Source: an uncultured Selenomonadales bacterium (lineage in GTDB: Bacteria; Bacillota_C; Negativicutes; Selenomonadales; Selenomonadaceae). From it: a stretch of 6,388 bases of DNA. Position 1 is the first letter of the stretch, and each line of letters opens with the position of its first letter. The translations under genes were made by a program, and so were the position numbers. The DNA is taken from the NCBI GenBank assembly GCA_937916025.1, contig CALGGX010000507.1:1-6388 (forward strand), in the 5' to 3' direction. The notes under the pieces are model-generated. The model had not been told where the DNA came from. It did not search any database and saw only the letters and a list, made by a program, of their open reading frames with translations. Positions 1 to 5,642 of this stretch are shown here, in pieces.

Positions 1-55
1 TGTTAGGCACGCCGCCAGCGTTCGTCCTGAGCCAGGATCAAACTCTCCGTTTGAA
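1..55 (-). rRNA. rrs: 16S rRNA gene, 5' end (partial, runs off the left edge)
   Basis: Read on the minus strand, this segment contains the universal 16S 5' signature AGAGTTTGATCCTGGCTCAG (complement of 27-46), followed by GACGAACGCTGGCGGCGTGC and CTAACA. This is the site of the standard 27F primer. Placing the A of AGAGTTT at E. coli position 8 puts the mature 5' end near 53; Firmicute 16S ends usually extend a few bases further, hence about 55. Only the first ~55 nt are present, so the sequence is too short for a reliable genus call. The form GACGAACGCTGGCGGCGTGCC is common in Firmicutes. Confidence 0.97.
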
Positions 56-84
56 AATGGCTCGGTATAAACGTCTCGCACAAA

Positions 85-113
85 ATGTATTGTTCAGTTT
101 TCAAAGAACGCGT
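85..113 (-). promoter_or_regulatory. rRNA leader with boxA-like antitermination element
   Basis: On the minus strand this stretch reads CGTTCTTTGAAAACTGAACA, with core GTTCTTTGAAAA at 109-98. It lies about 40 nt upstream of the mature 16S end. The same element precedes 16S genes in many Firmicutes and matches the boxA type used by NusB/S10 rRNA antitermination complexes. That it works this way here is inferred from family knowledge. The leader between it and 16S should also hold the 5' half of the 16S processing stem, but the other half is outside the window. Confidence 0.75.
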
Positions 114-132
114 TGTGTCAAACGACTTGCAT

Positions 133-161
133 ATGATAACCACTCGACAACCTTTTGTCAA
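133..161 (-). promoter_or_regulatory. rRNA operon promoter, TTGACA-17-TATCAT
   Basis: On the minus strand a perfect -35 TTGACA (161-156) is followed by exactly 17 bp and a -10 TATCAT (138-133). The predicted start is near 126 and would be a G, in line with the GTP-initiating, growth-rate-controlled rRNA promoters known in Firmicutes. Transcription would run through the boxA-like leader into 16S. A further TTGACA at 121-116 has no usable -10. No second tandem promoter could be supported. Confidence 0.87.
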
Positions 162-163
162 TA

Positions 164-185
164 CTTTTTCCAAAAAAATTTTTTC
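164..185 (-). promoter_or_regulatory. UP element of the rRNA promoter
   Basis: The minus strand directly upstream of the -35 reads A6-T7-GG-A5-GTA. It matches every fixed position of the consensus UP element (AAAWWTWTTTT, three free bases, AAA) in the register -59 to -38 relative to the predicted start at 126. UP elements bind the C-terminal domains of RNA polymerase alpha subunits and strongly raise rRNA promoter output. The A6/T7 tract is also likely to be intrinsically bent. It lies about 52-64 bp upstream of the divergent plus-strand start, so it could serve both promoters. Confidence 0.78.
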
Positions 186-200
186 GGCGCGATCAAATCA

Positions 201-229
201 TTGTTAAAATGTCGAATGTCTGATAAAAT
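201..229 (+). promoter_or_regulatory. Promoter of the DUF445 gene pair, TTGTTA-17-TAAAAT with extended -10
   Basis: TTGTTA at 201-206 and TAAAAT at 224-229 are separated by 17 bp, with TG at 221-222 forming an extended -10 (TGnTAAAAT). The predicted start is near 236, giving a leader of about 28 nt before the TTG start at 264. It is divergent from the rRNA promoter: the two -35 hexamers are only 39 bp apart. Confidence 0.75.
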
Positions 230-249
230 CTCCTGTAGATTTCACAGAG

Positions 250-256
250 AGAAGGG
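250..256 (+). promoter_or_regulatory. Ribosome binding site fixing the TTG start at 264
   Basis: AGAAGGG lies 7 nt before TTG 264. In-frame ATG codons further upstream (51, 57, 216) have no comparable purine tract. They also lie upstream of the predicted transcript start, and those at 51 and 57 lie at or beside the 5' end of the divergent 16S gene. Confidence 0.7.
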
Positions 257-263
257 CACTCGA

Positions 264-1589
264 TTGAATAATAAGTTTAAAGCCAATGCCGCATTACTGT
301 TAAGTGCGGTCGGAGCCGCCTTCACCATCCCGTCAGTTTCGCCCGTCGCGCCGATCTCGCCAACCGGCAATTTTTTGCTCGGGCTCTTCAATCATGGATT
401 CCTCGCCGCCACCATCGGAGGGCTCGCCGATTGGTTCGCCGTCACCGCCCTCTTCAGAAAACCGCTCGGCATCGGCTTCCGTACAGAAATTTTGAAGCGC
501 AATCGAAAACGAATTATGGATGCCATCGTCGAGTTCGTCAGCAACGATCTGCTCAACACCGCAAACATCATGCGTACCGTCCGAGAAGAAAATACCGCCG
601 CGTTGCTCATCGATTACTTTGATCACAATGACGGGCGACGCAAAATCAAACAAATCGTTCTCGAGTTGCTCGTCGAGATTGCCGCAAAATCCGATACGCA
701 GAAGATTGCCCGATCAACCGCGCCCTTGATCCAAAAAGAAATTTACGCCATCGATGCTGGAGAAGTCGTCAAAAAAATCGTCGACGTGATCATCGAACCG
801 AAGCATTCAAAAAAAATTCTCACCTTCATTTGCGAGGCGGGGCAAAGCATTTTTCATTCGCCCGCCATTCAAAGTGCCGTGCTTCAGAAAATTACTTCCT
901 TGCGTCGAGATTATGAAGGAACATCCGCCGGACGCGCTTTCGTTCTTTCCGCCATCGAGCTTACCGACGACAAAATTCTTTCGATCCTCAATGAAAATGT
1001 CGACAAAAAAATCGCCGATACCGTCAAATCTCTGAAAGACGAAAATGTTGATCCCAATGTACAAAACACCGCGAATGATATGGTTGACGCTTTCGGCGAT
1101 TTCATTCAAACAAACACTTCCGATGTCACCGCGCGGACTTTTGTTCGAGATGTGAAGGAATTTTTCACCAAGAATTTTGATGTCACGGACTATACGCAAC
1201 TGTGGCTCGACAAAAATCTCAAGGGCATAACCTATTCCGGCAATAAAAAAACCGCGCCCGATGAACTCAATCGCGAGGAAATTCAATGGCGTGCCGCCGT
1301 CGAGCAACTCGTCGACAACAAAATCGACAATTTTATCAACAGCCCCATGCAACAGGATGCCTTTGATCGGTTCGTCAAAAAATCCGTCGAAAAAATCCTC
1401 GACGATTATCATGAGACAATTCCGGATCTGATCAACGAACGGCTCAATAAGCTCGACGATGAGCAGTTGACTGAATTCGTCGAGAGTCGCGTTTCCGATG
1501 ATCTTCAGATGATTCGCATCAACGGAGCGGTTTGCGGAGCTTGCGTCGGTATCACTCTTTACATTATCTCGCAGCTGTTGAAATTTTGA
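264..1589 (+). CDS. DUF445 family membrane protein (first of two paralogues)
   Basis: A 441-residue protein of the DUF445 family (Pfam PF04286; relatives include B. subtilis YheB and E. coli YjiN), whose biochemical function is unknown. The TTG start is chosen because it has a well-spaced AGAAGGG site and the predicted transcript begins near 236. The open frame extends back to 51, but that part overlaps the rRNA promoter and leader. Visible parts are a hydrophobic N-terminal segment (about residues 7-23), a second one (about 36-52) running into the family motif GGLADWFAVTALFRKPLG (52-69), a long charged, probably helical middle rich in K/D/E, and a C-terminal membrane segment (419-441) introduced by IRINGAVCG. 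The topology suggests a membrane-anchored protein with a large soluble domain. It lies 23 nt upstream of its paralogue, with no terminator between them, so the two are probably cotranscribed and may form a hetero-oligomer (inference). Confidence 0.88.
   Translation: MNNKFKANAALLLSAVGAAFTIPSVSPVAPISPTGNFLLGLFNHGFLAATIGGLADWFAVTALFRKPLGIGFRTEILKRNRKRIMDAIVEFVSNDLLNTANIMRTVREENTAALLIDYFDHNDGRRKIKQIVLELLVEIAAKSDTQKIARSTAPLIQKEIYAIDAGEVVKKIVDVIIEPKHSKKILTFICEAGQSIFHSPAIQSAVLQKITSLRRDYEGTSAGRAFVLSAIELTDDKILSILNENVDKKIADTVKSLKDENVDPNVQNTANDMVDAFGDFIQTNTSDVTARTFVRDVKEFFTKNFDVTDYTQLWLDKNLKGITYSGNKKTAPDELNREEIQWRAAVEQLVDNKIDNFINSPMQQDAFDRFVKKSVEKILDDYHETIPDLINERLNKLDDEQLTEFVESRVSDDLQMIRINGAVCGACVGITLYIISQLLKF
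426..470 (+). repeat. DNA segment shared by the DUF445 paralogues (copy 1)
   Basis: This 45-nt segment encodes ADWFAVTALFRKPLG. It matches 1760-1804 at 43 of 45 positions by direct comparison; both differences are silent third-position changes (TTC/TTT and GCC/GCG). The rest of the two genes is far more diverged. Confidence 0.85.
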
Positions 1590-1612
1590 TCGTCGAAAAA
1601 GGAGAACGTCAA

Positions 1613-2959
1613 ATGTCAAAATGGAATACTGCCGATAAAGTTCTCATGTGCACCGCGCTGGCGTTTTTGACTGCCGTCGGATTCAGAATGATTTTTCCCG
1701 ACAATATTTTTGTCGAGGGCTTTTTGTTTGTCGCCGAAGCCGCCATGGTCGGCGGCATTGCCGATTGGTTTGCCGTCACCGCGCTCTTCAGAAAACCGCT
1801 CGGCTTTCCGTACCACACTGCCATATTGCCGAACCGGCGCGAAGAATTTATTGAAGCATCCGTCACGATGGTGCAACAAGAGTTTTTTTCGCGCCGCGCC
1901 ATTTTCAAAAAGCTGAGCAACCTTCAGCTGCTGCCGCAATTGATCGCAATCATCGAGCAGGAGCAAACGCGAAAATTCGTCATCGAATTAATACTCGAAG
2001 AAATAAAAGCCTTCTTCTCGAAACTCAACAAAGAACGCACCGCGCGGCGGATTGCGGAAGAACTTCGACATGCGCTTCGCAACGTGCCGCCGCATCTTCT
2101 CGTTCAAGAACTCGGCAATTGGCTTACAACATCCGGCAAAGACAAAGAACTCTTCATCCACATCGTCAAAAAAGTCCGCGTCAAAGCCAAAGCTCCGGAG
2201 ACGCGCAAACTTCTGCAATCGACGCTTGAAAATTACGCGCGGGAAAAAATTCAATCGAGCGGCGCATTGTCATTGCTGATGACGGGGCTCGCGCAAATGC
2301 TCGATCTCGTCAACTTCGTCGAAGCGGCCGAATTGATGCAAGTTCAGCTGTTGAAATTCCTCGACGAGCTTTCTTCCGATTCCAAACTGCAGAAGTCGGT
2401 ACTCGAGCAGTGCCGCAAATCCGCATCGGCAATCGCCGAAGGCAGCGAATTCAAGGACTTCATCGACACACTTCAGCTCGACACGTTAAGGGCTTTGCCG
2501 ATCGAAGAGACCATCGTTCGGACTTTCGAGGGCATTGAACGGCAATTGAATTCGATGCGCGTCGATAAACTCGTCAACGTCGTTTGCGCGGACGCAGTCA
2601 AACTGCCGATCGAAGTCGATAAACCCGTCATTCGGAAAGAACGGACTCTCGGCACGGTGCTCGCCGAAATTCTCTATGAAGAATATGATCGCGGTCTCGA
2701 CATTCTCAAAAACGACGAACGCATTCGCTCGCTCATCGAAAAATTCATTTACGATCTGATTGCGCGAACGGCTCTTCATGCACAGCCGCTCGTCGGAACG
2801 ATCGCGCAAGACGTTTTGCAGAATTTGACGGACGAGCAACTCAACAAACTCGTCTACGACAAAGCCGAGCCGGATTTCATTTGGATCAGATTGAACGGCT
2901 CGATCGTAGGTTCATTCGTCGGGCTGATACTCTTCATCGTCTTACAATTGATCGGATAA
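1613..2959 (+). CDS. DUF445 family membrane protein (second of two paralogues)
   Basis: A 448-residue DUF445 (PF04286) protein of unknown function, paralogous to the gene just upstream. The start ATG has AAGGAG (1599-1604) 8 nt before it. The open frame reaches back to 1532 inside the previous gene but has no ribosome site there. It has the same plan as its partner: an N-terminal membrane segment (about residues 10-28), a second hydrophobic stretch (33-47), the motif GGIADWFAVTALFRKPLG (47-64), a long helical charged middle and a C-terminal membrane segment (427-448) introduced by IRLNGSIVG. The middle regions of the two proteins have diverged widely while the motif and the C-terminal DEQL...IR(I/L)NG region are kept. 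No hairpin follows the stop codon; the next gene's promoter begins 4 nt after it, so some read-through into that gene is possible. Confidence 0.9.
   Translation: MSKWNTADKVLMCTALAFLTAVGFRMIFPDNIFVEGFLFVAEAAMVGGIADWFAVTALFRKPLGFPYHTAILPNRREEFIEASVTMVQQEFFSRRAIFKKLSNLQLLPQLIAIIEQEQTRKFVIELILEEIKAFFSKLNKERTARRIAEELRHALRNVPPHLLVQELGNWLTTSGKDKELFIHIVKKVRVKAKAPETRKLLQSTLENYAREKIQSSGALSLLMTGLAQMLDLVNFVEAAELMQVQLLKFLDELSSDSKLQKSVLEQCRKSASAIAEGSEFKDFIDTLQLDTLRALPIEETIVRTFEGIERQLNSMRVDKLVNVVCADAVKLPIEVDKPVIRKERTLGTVLAEILYEEYDRGLDILKNDERIRSLIEKFIYDLIARTALHAQPLVGTIAQDVLQNLTDEQLNKLVYDKAEPDFIWIRLNGSIVGSFVGLILFIVLQLIG
1760..1804 (+). repeat. DNA segment shared by the DUF445 paralogues (copy 2)
   Basis: Second copy of the 45-nt segment at 426-470, with 43/45 identity and 13 of 15 codons identical, including the same AGA arginine codon. 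It encodes the family's central conserved motif. Confidence 0.85.
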
Positions 2960-2962
2960 ATA

Positions 2963-2991
2963 TTGACATAATCATCGCATAAATGTAAAAT
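2963..2991 (+). promoter_or_regulatory. Promoter of the exported chelatase gene, TTGACA-17-TAAAAT
   Basis: A perfect -35 TTGACA (2963-2968), a 17-bp spacer and TAAAAT (2986-2991) begin 4 nt after the previous stop codon. The predicted start is near 2998, leaving a leader of about 42 nt. That is far too short for a cobalamin riboswitch, and I see no Fur-like inverted repeat in it. Confidence 0.82.
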
Positions 2992-3039
2992 ATAAATCGT
3001 TTGAATGTATGAGCGAATAATTTTTGAGGAGTTGTTTTT

Positions 3040-3114
3040 ATGAAACGCTTGAAAAAATTCTTGGCGGCATCGTTGACGTGCGCGGCATTGCTCGGCACGA
3101 GTCAAGTCGACGCC
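3040..3114 (+). other. Signal peptide of the exported chelatase
   Basis: Residues 1-25 show the n-region KRLKK, the hydrophobic core FLAASLTCAALLG and a small-residue cleavage site VDA followed by AYS. Cys14 sits inside the hydrophobic core without a proper lipobox context, so a soluble exported product is more likely than a lipoprotein. Confidence 0.8.
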
Positions 3115-4032
3115 GCGTATTCGCTCAATGACGAGGTCAAACATCCGACGCCCGCGCTGTTGCAAGCCTCGCAAATCGGCGTGTTGAAATACGTCAATCC
3201 GGCTCCGGCGATGAAGTATGCGCCGAATAAAGATGCCATCGTCGTTTTGAGCTTCGGCACGACGTATAAAGAAACGCGCGCGAAGACGATCGACGCAACG
3301 GCAAATGCAATCGCAAAAGCCCATCCCGGCGTCAAAGTCGTCACGGCATTTACAAGTCACATCGTCATCGATCACATCATCGAAAACGAAGGCAAATCCG
3401 ATTACATGACGCCGGAGCAGACGCTCGATCAATTGAAGGCGGAAGGTTATACGCGAATTGCACTCGTCTCGCTCGATGTCATTCCGGGCATGGAATACAA
3501 TTACGATGTCGGAGTGTTTCATAATTACAAAGAACAATTCAAAGCAATGACGCTCGGCACTTCGTTGATGTATTGGCAGGGGCAGGAAGAACAGCCGGAC
3601 GACGTGCTCGAGACGATGCAGGCAATGGATTTTCCGAAGTACAAAAAGGGCACGGCGATCATGGTGCTGGCGCACGGCACTCCGCAACCGGCAAATGCAT
3701 ATTACTCCGTGATGCAGGCAAAGCTCAAAGCACTCGGACGTAAAGACGTGCATATCTACACCGTCGAAGGCTGGCCGCGCCTCGAAGATTGGATTCCGAA
3801 GCTGAAGGCGCATAAAGTGCAGAAAGTCGTGCTGATGCCGATGATGATGGTCGCCGGCGATCACGCGTCAAACGACATGGCCGGCGATGAAGAAGACTCG
3901 CACAAGTCGATCCTGATGAAGGAAGGGTTCCAAGTTGAAACAGTGCTCAAGGGCATTGGCGAAAACAAAAAAATTCAACGGCTCTACGTCGAAAGAGCCG
4001 ACGATGCATGGGATGCGCTCGAGTCGAATTGA
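3040..4032 (+). CDS. cbiK: Exported CbiK-type sirohydrochlorin cobaltochelatase
   Basis: A 330-residue protein of the anaerobic cobalt chelatase family CbiK (PF06180), which inserts Co2+ (or Fe2+ in some members) into sirohydrochlorin in the cobalamin or siroheme routes. Family marks are VVLSFGTTYKETRAKTIDA (68-86), MVLAHGTPQPANAYY (208-222), YTVEGWP (240-246) and VVLMPMMMVAGDHASNDMAG (263-282). By spacing, His212, Glu243 and His275 correspond to the metal-binding His/Glu/His triad known in Salmonella CbiK and Desulfovibrio CbiK-P. The N-terminus is a clear signal peptide: KRLKK, a hydrophobic core (7-20), then VDA-AYS, with cleavage likely after residue 25. The protein should therefore act outside the cytoplasm, like Desulfovibrio CbiK-P. 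It is longer than cytoplasmic CbiK (about 264 residues) because of the leader and an added N-terminal stretch of about 35 residues. GAGGAG (3026-3031) lies 8 nt before ATG. It appears monocistronic, with no cobalamin genes beside it. Confidence 0.9.
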   Translation: MKRLKKFLAASLTCAALLGTSQVDAAYSLNDEVKHPTPALLQASQIGVLKYVNPAPAMKYAPNKDAIVVLSFGTTYKETRAKTIDATANAIAKAHPGVKVVTAFTSHIVIDHIIENEGKSDYMTPEQTLDQLKAEGYTRIALVSLDVIPGMEYNYDVGVFHNYKEQFKAMTLGTSLMYWQGQEEQPDDVLETMQAMDFPKYKKGTAIMVLAHGTPQPANAYYSVMQAKLKALGRKDVHIYTVEGWPRLEDWIPKLKAHKVQKVVLMPMMMVAGDHASNDMAGDEEDSHKSILMKEGFQVETVLKGIGENKKIQRLYVERADDAWDALESN

Positions 4033-4058
4033 GCTCGCAAGCGATAAAAAAATCAAAA

Positions 4059-4084
4059 CTCCGTCGAAAGACGGAGCATTTTTT
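4059..4084 (+). terminator. Intrinsic terminator after the chelatase gene
   Basis: A perfect 7-bp stem CTCCGTC/GACGGAG (4059-4065 with 4070-4076) is closed by a GAAA tetraloop and followed by CA and six T residues (4079-4084). It lies 26 nt after the stop codon and separates this unit from the sorbitol operon. An A-rich tract precedes the stem, so it could have weak activity in the opposite direction. Confidence 0.92.
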
Positions 4085-4159
4085 CATTTCGGATATCTTC
4101 ACCTTCGACACGGTATCTAATCATAAGTGATAGTCAATTGGTGAGTGTCGCGTTTTTTC

Positions 4160-4174
4160 TGCCGAATCACGGCA
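4160..4174. other. Small inverted repeat upstream of the sorC promoter
   Basis: TGCCG-AATCA-CGGCA is a perfect 5-bp inverted repeat centred at 4167, about 60 bp upstream of the predicted transcript start. It has no T-run on its 3' side, so it is not a terminator. It could be a binding site for a regulator of the sorbitol operon, but a repeat this short may occur by chance. Confidence 0.3.
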
Positions 4175-4191
4175 AAACTCCGCGCCGAGCA

Positions 4192-4220
4192 TTGTCAAAC
4201 GGCGTTTGGATCTCTATCAT
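4192..4220 (+). promoter_or_regulatory. Promoter of the sorbitol operon, TTGTCA-17-TATCAT
   Basis: TTGTCA (4192-4197) and TATCAT (4215-4220) are separated by 17 bp. The predicted start is near 4227, about 31 nt before the GTG start of the regulator gene. It is the only good promoter I see in the gap 4085-4257. No other promoter is evident before gutM or srlA, so this one probably drives the whole operon. Confidence 0.75.
4196..4208. promoter_or_regulatory. Candidate operator: palindrome in the sorC promoter spacer
   Basis: CAAACG-G-CGTTTG is a perfect 13-bp palindrome with 6-bp arms. It lies between the -35 and -10 and overlaps the last two bases of the -35. A protein bound there would block RNA polymerase. 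SorC-family proteins commonly regulate their own operons, so autoregulation is a reasonable inference. The assignment to this regulator is not shown by the sequence. Confidence 0.5.
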
Positions 4221-4257
4221 TCGGAATAAGCAAATTACCGGGAGGAGTGAATAGAGA

Positions 4258-5196
4258 GTGACACCGACAGAAAAACGCATACTCATCAAAGTTGCCAACA
4301 TGTATTATATCGAAAACATGAAGCAGAGTGAAATTGCCGCACGGCTCGGAGTCAAACGCACAACAATCAGCAAGTATCTCAAACGTGCCGTCGATCGAGG
4401 CATCGTCAAGATCAACATCGAAAACGAGAAATACGAAGACCTCGAAGCGGCATTGGAAAAGCGATTCGGACTGAAAGAGGCGTTCATCGTCTCGAAGAGT
4501 TACGATCTGCAAGCCGTGAAACAATACATGGCTCGCGCGGGACTCACTCTCATTCGACGCATTGTTGACGACAATCAGGTAATTGGGATCGCGTGGGGAA
4601 CCAGCGTCCGCGAGCTTGTTCGATTTGCCGAGATCGAAAAAGTTCCGCAGATCGACTCTGATTTTGTTCCTCTCGACGGCGGACCCGAAAACATTGACAG
4701 CGAATTTCATGTCAATACGCTTTGCTATCAACTCGCGCGAGCGTTCGAGGCGCGTTGTCATTACATCTACGCGCCGGCGATCACACGCACGGTTGAAATC
4801 AGGCAGGCGATCATTCAAGACGTAAACTACGAAAAAATTTCCGCTTTTTGGAATAAGCTCGATATCGGCATTGTCGGCATCGGTGCGCAAGTCAAGTCGT
4901 CGAATTTGGTTTGGATGGGCGAGTTCGGTCGCGAAGCGATTGAAAGTTTGTCGAAAACCGGAGCCGTCGGCGAGATTTGCTCCGTTTTCTTCGACAGTAA
5001 GGGGCGCGAGGTGCACACCGATTTTTCCGACAGAATTATCGCCGTCGGACTCGACACGCTCCGCAATCTCGAATATTCAATCGGAATGGCGGCATCGCGT
5101 GAAAAAGTCTCGGCGATCCTCGGCGCGCTCCGCGGTCAAATCATAAACGTTCTCATCACTGACGAAATGACGGCAAAACTGATCCTCAACGAATGA
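4258..5196 (+). CDS. SorC-family transcriptional regulator of the sorbitol operon
   Basis: A 312-residue DNA-binding regulator of the SorC family, the usual length for the group. The N-terminal helix-turn-helix lies at about residues 22-45 (KQSEIAARLGVKRTTISKYL). The C-terminal sugar-binding domain (PF04198 type, about 58-310) shows IGIAWGTSV (109-117), PLDGG (138-142), YIYAPA (169-174), DIGIVGIGA (202-210), GAVGEI (235-240) and a closing segment at 281-310 that includes LITDEMTAKLIL. Members bind sugar phosphates and act as repressors or activators of sugar operons; here the likely effector is a sorbitol-derived phosphate (inference from the neighbours). The GTG start is preceded by GGGAGGAG (4240-4247) at a slightly long spacing of 10 nt; the nearer GTG at 4247 is out of frame. 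gutM follows after 42 nt. E. coli srl uses a DeoR-family repressor instead, so the control protein differs although the transport genes are conserved. Confidence 0.9.
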   Translation: MTPTEKRILIKVANMYYIENMKQSEIAARLGVKRTTISKYLKRAVDRGIVKINIENEKYEDLEAALEKRFGLKEAFIVSKSYDLQAVKQYMARAGLTLIRRIVDDNQVIGIAWGTSVRELVRFAEIEKVPQIDSDFVPLDGGPENIDSEFHVNTLCYQLARAFEARCHYIYAPAITRTVEIRQAIIQDVNYEKISAFWNKLDIGIVGIGAQVKSSNLVWMGEFGREAIESLSKTGAVGEICSVFFDSKGREVHTDFSDRIIAVGLDTLRNLEYSIGMAASREKVSAILGALRGQIINVLITDEMTAKLILNE

Positions 5197-5238
5197 GCCG
5201 CGCGGATATCGGGCATTTAATCGAAAGGAGGTGGCAAA

Positions 5239-5628
5239 ATGGTACTGTGGCTGGTGGTTTTGGCGGTAATCGTTTGGATACTGCAAACGGCACTCGGCTT
5301 TTGGCAATTCAAGCGTTTCAGCAATCATTTGAGAGACTTGCGCAAGCTCGGACGGGTTGCAATCGGAAGAGCGCGCGGCAGATTTTTGGCGGGCGTACTT
5401 GTGCTGTTGGTCATTGACAATTACTGCCGCATCATCAAAGGCGAGATTATGGAAGGGCGAACAGTGTTTGCCGATTTTCAACCGTTTGACGACTTAAACG
5501 GCTTGACGCTTTTCGAGCTCAGCGACGAACTTTGCAAGAGTCTCAATCTCGGCTTTCAACGATCGGTCGCCGTCCTCAGTGCAAAGAAAGATTACGAAGA
5601 TTATATGACCATGCAAGCGAATGAATGA
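5239..5628 (+). CDS. gutM: Glucitol operon activator protein GutM
   Basis: A 129-residue protein of the GutM/SrlM family (PF06923), the accessory activator found in glucitol/sorbitol operons; the E. coli protein is about 119 residues. It begins with a hydrophobic membrane segment (residues 2-20, [19 protein letters not shown]), followed by the basic stretch [24 protein letters not shown] (35-48 is the most basic part), a second hydrophobic stretch [12 protein letters not shown] (50-61) and a mostly soluble C-terminal half. The mechanism of GutM is not well defined; the hydrophobic N-terminus suggests it acts at the membrane. A very strong ribosome site, AAAGGAGGTG (5224-5233), fixes the ATG. 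It lies between the SorC regulator and the PTS genes, and its stop codon is 14 nt before srlA, which supports a single transcript. Confidence 0.9.
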   Translation: MVLWLVVLAVIVWILQTALGFWQFKRFSNHLRDLRKLGRVAIGRARGRFLAGVLVLLVIDNYCRIIKGEIMEGRTVFADFQPFDDLNGLTLFELSDELCKSLNLGFQRSVAVLSAKKDYEDYMTMQANE

Positions 5629-5634
5629 AAGGAG
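5628..5634 (+). promoter_or_regulatory. Ribosome binding site fixing the srlA start at 5643
   Basis: AAAGGAG lies 8 nt before ATG 5643. An in-frame ATG at 5625 overlaps the gutM stop (ATGA) and would add six residues, but the ribosome site would then lie inside the coding region and nothing suitable precedes 5625. Confidence 0.8.
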
Positions 5635-5642
5635 AGAACTTT

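Noticed and set aside
116..121. Second TTGACA on the minus strand, as a possible tandem rRNA promoter P2
   Set aside because: No acceptable -10 occurs 16-18 bp downstream. The sequence there is the boxA-like leader.
807..1619. Minus-strand open frame (270 codons) opposite the first DUF445 gene
   Set aside because: It is antisense to a real gene with no ribosome site or recognisable domain. Codon usage with many GAC/GTC/TTC codons leaves the opposite strand open.
2992..3039. Possible cobalamin riboswitch or Fur box before the chelatase gene
   Set aside because: The predicted leader is only about 42 nt, far too short for a cobalamin riboswitch, and I see no extended AT-rich inverted repeat of Fur type.
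2854..3864. Long minus-strand open frame (336 codons) opposite the chelatase gene
   Set aside because: It lies antisense to a well-supported gene with strong family motifs, crosses that gene's promoter, and its His/Arg/Cys-rich translation resembles no family. It is a codon-bias shadow.
4195..5016. Minus-strand open frame (273 codons) opposite the SorC regulator
   Set aside because: It is antisense to a protein with clear helix-turn-helix and sugar-binding motifs and overlaps the regulator's promoter. Nothing supports it as a gene.
5198..5210. CCGCGCGG and GATATC palindromes between the regulator and gutM, as a possible attenuator
   Set aside because: They are short, with no stable longer hairpin and no T-run. 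The strong gutM ribosome site follows at once, so read-through is expected.
5193..5417. Small plus-strand frame beginning at an ATGA overlap with the SorC stop
   Set aside because: The stop-start overlap looks attractive, but no ribosome site precedes it and it is out of frame with gutM, which has a near-perfect Shine-Dalgarno and clear family identity.
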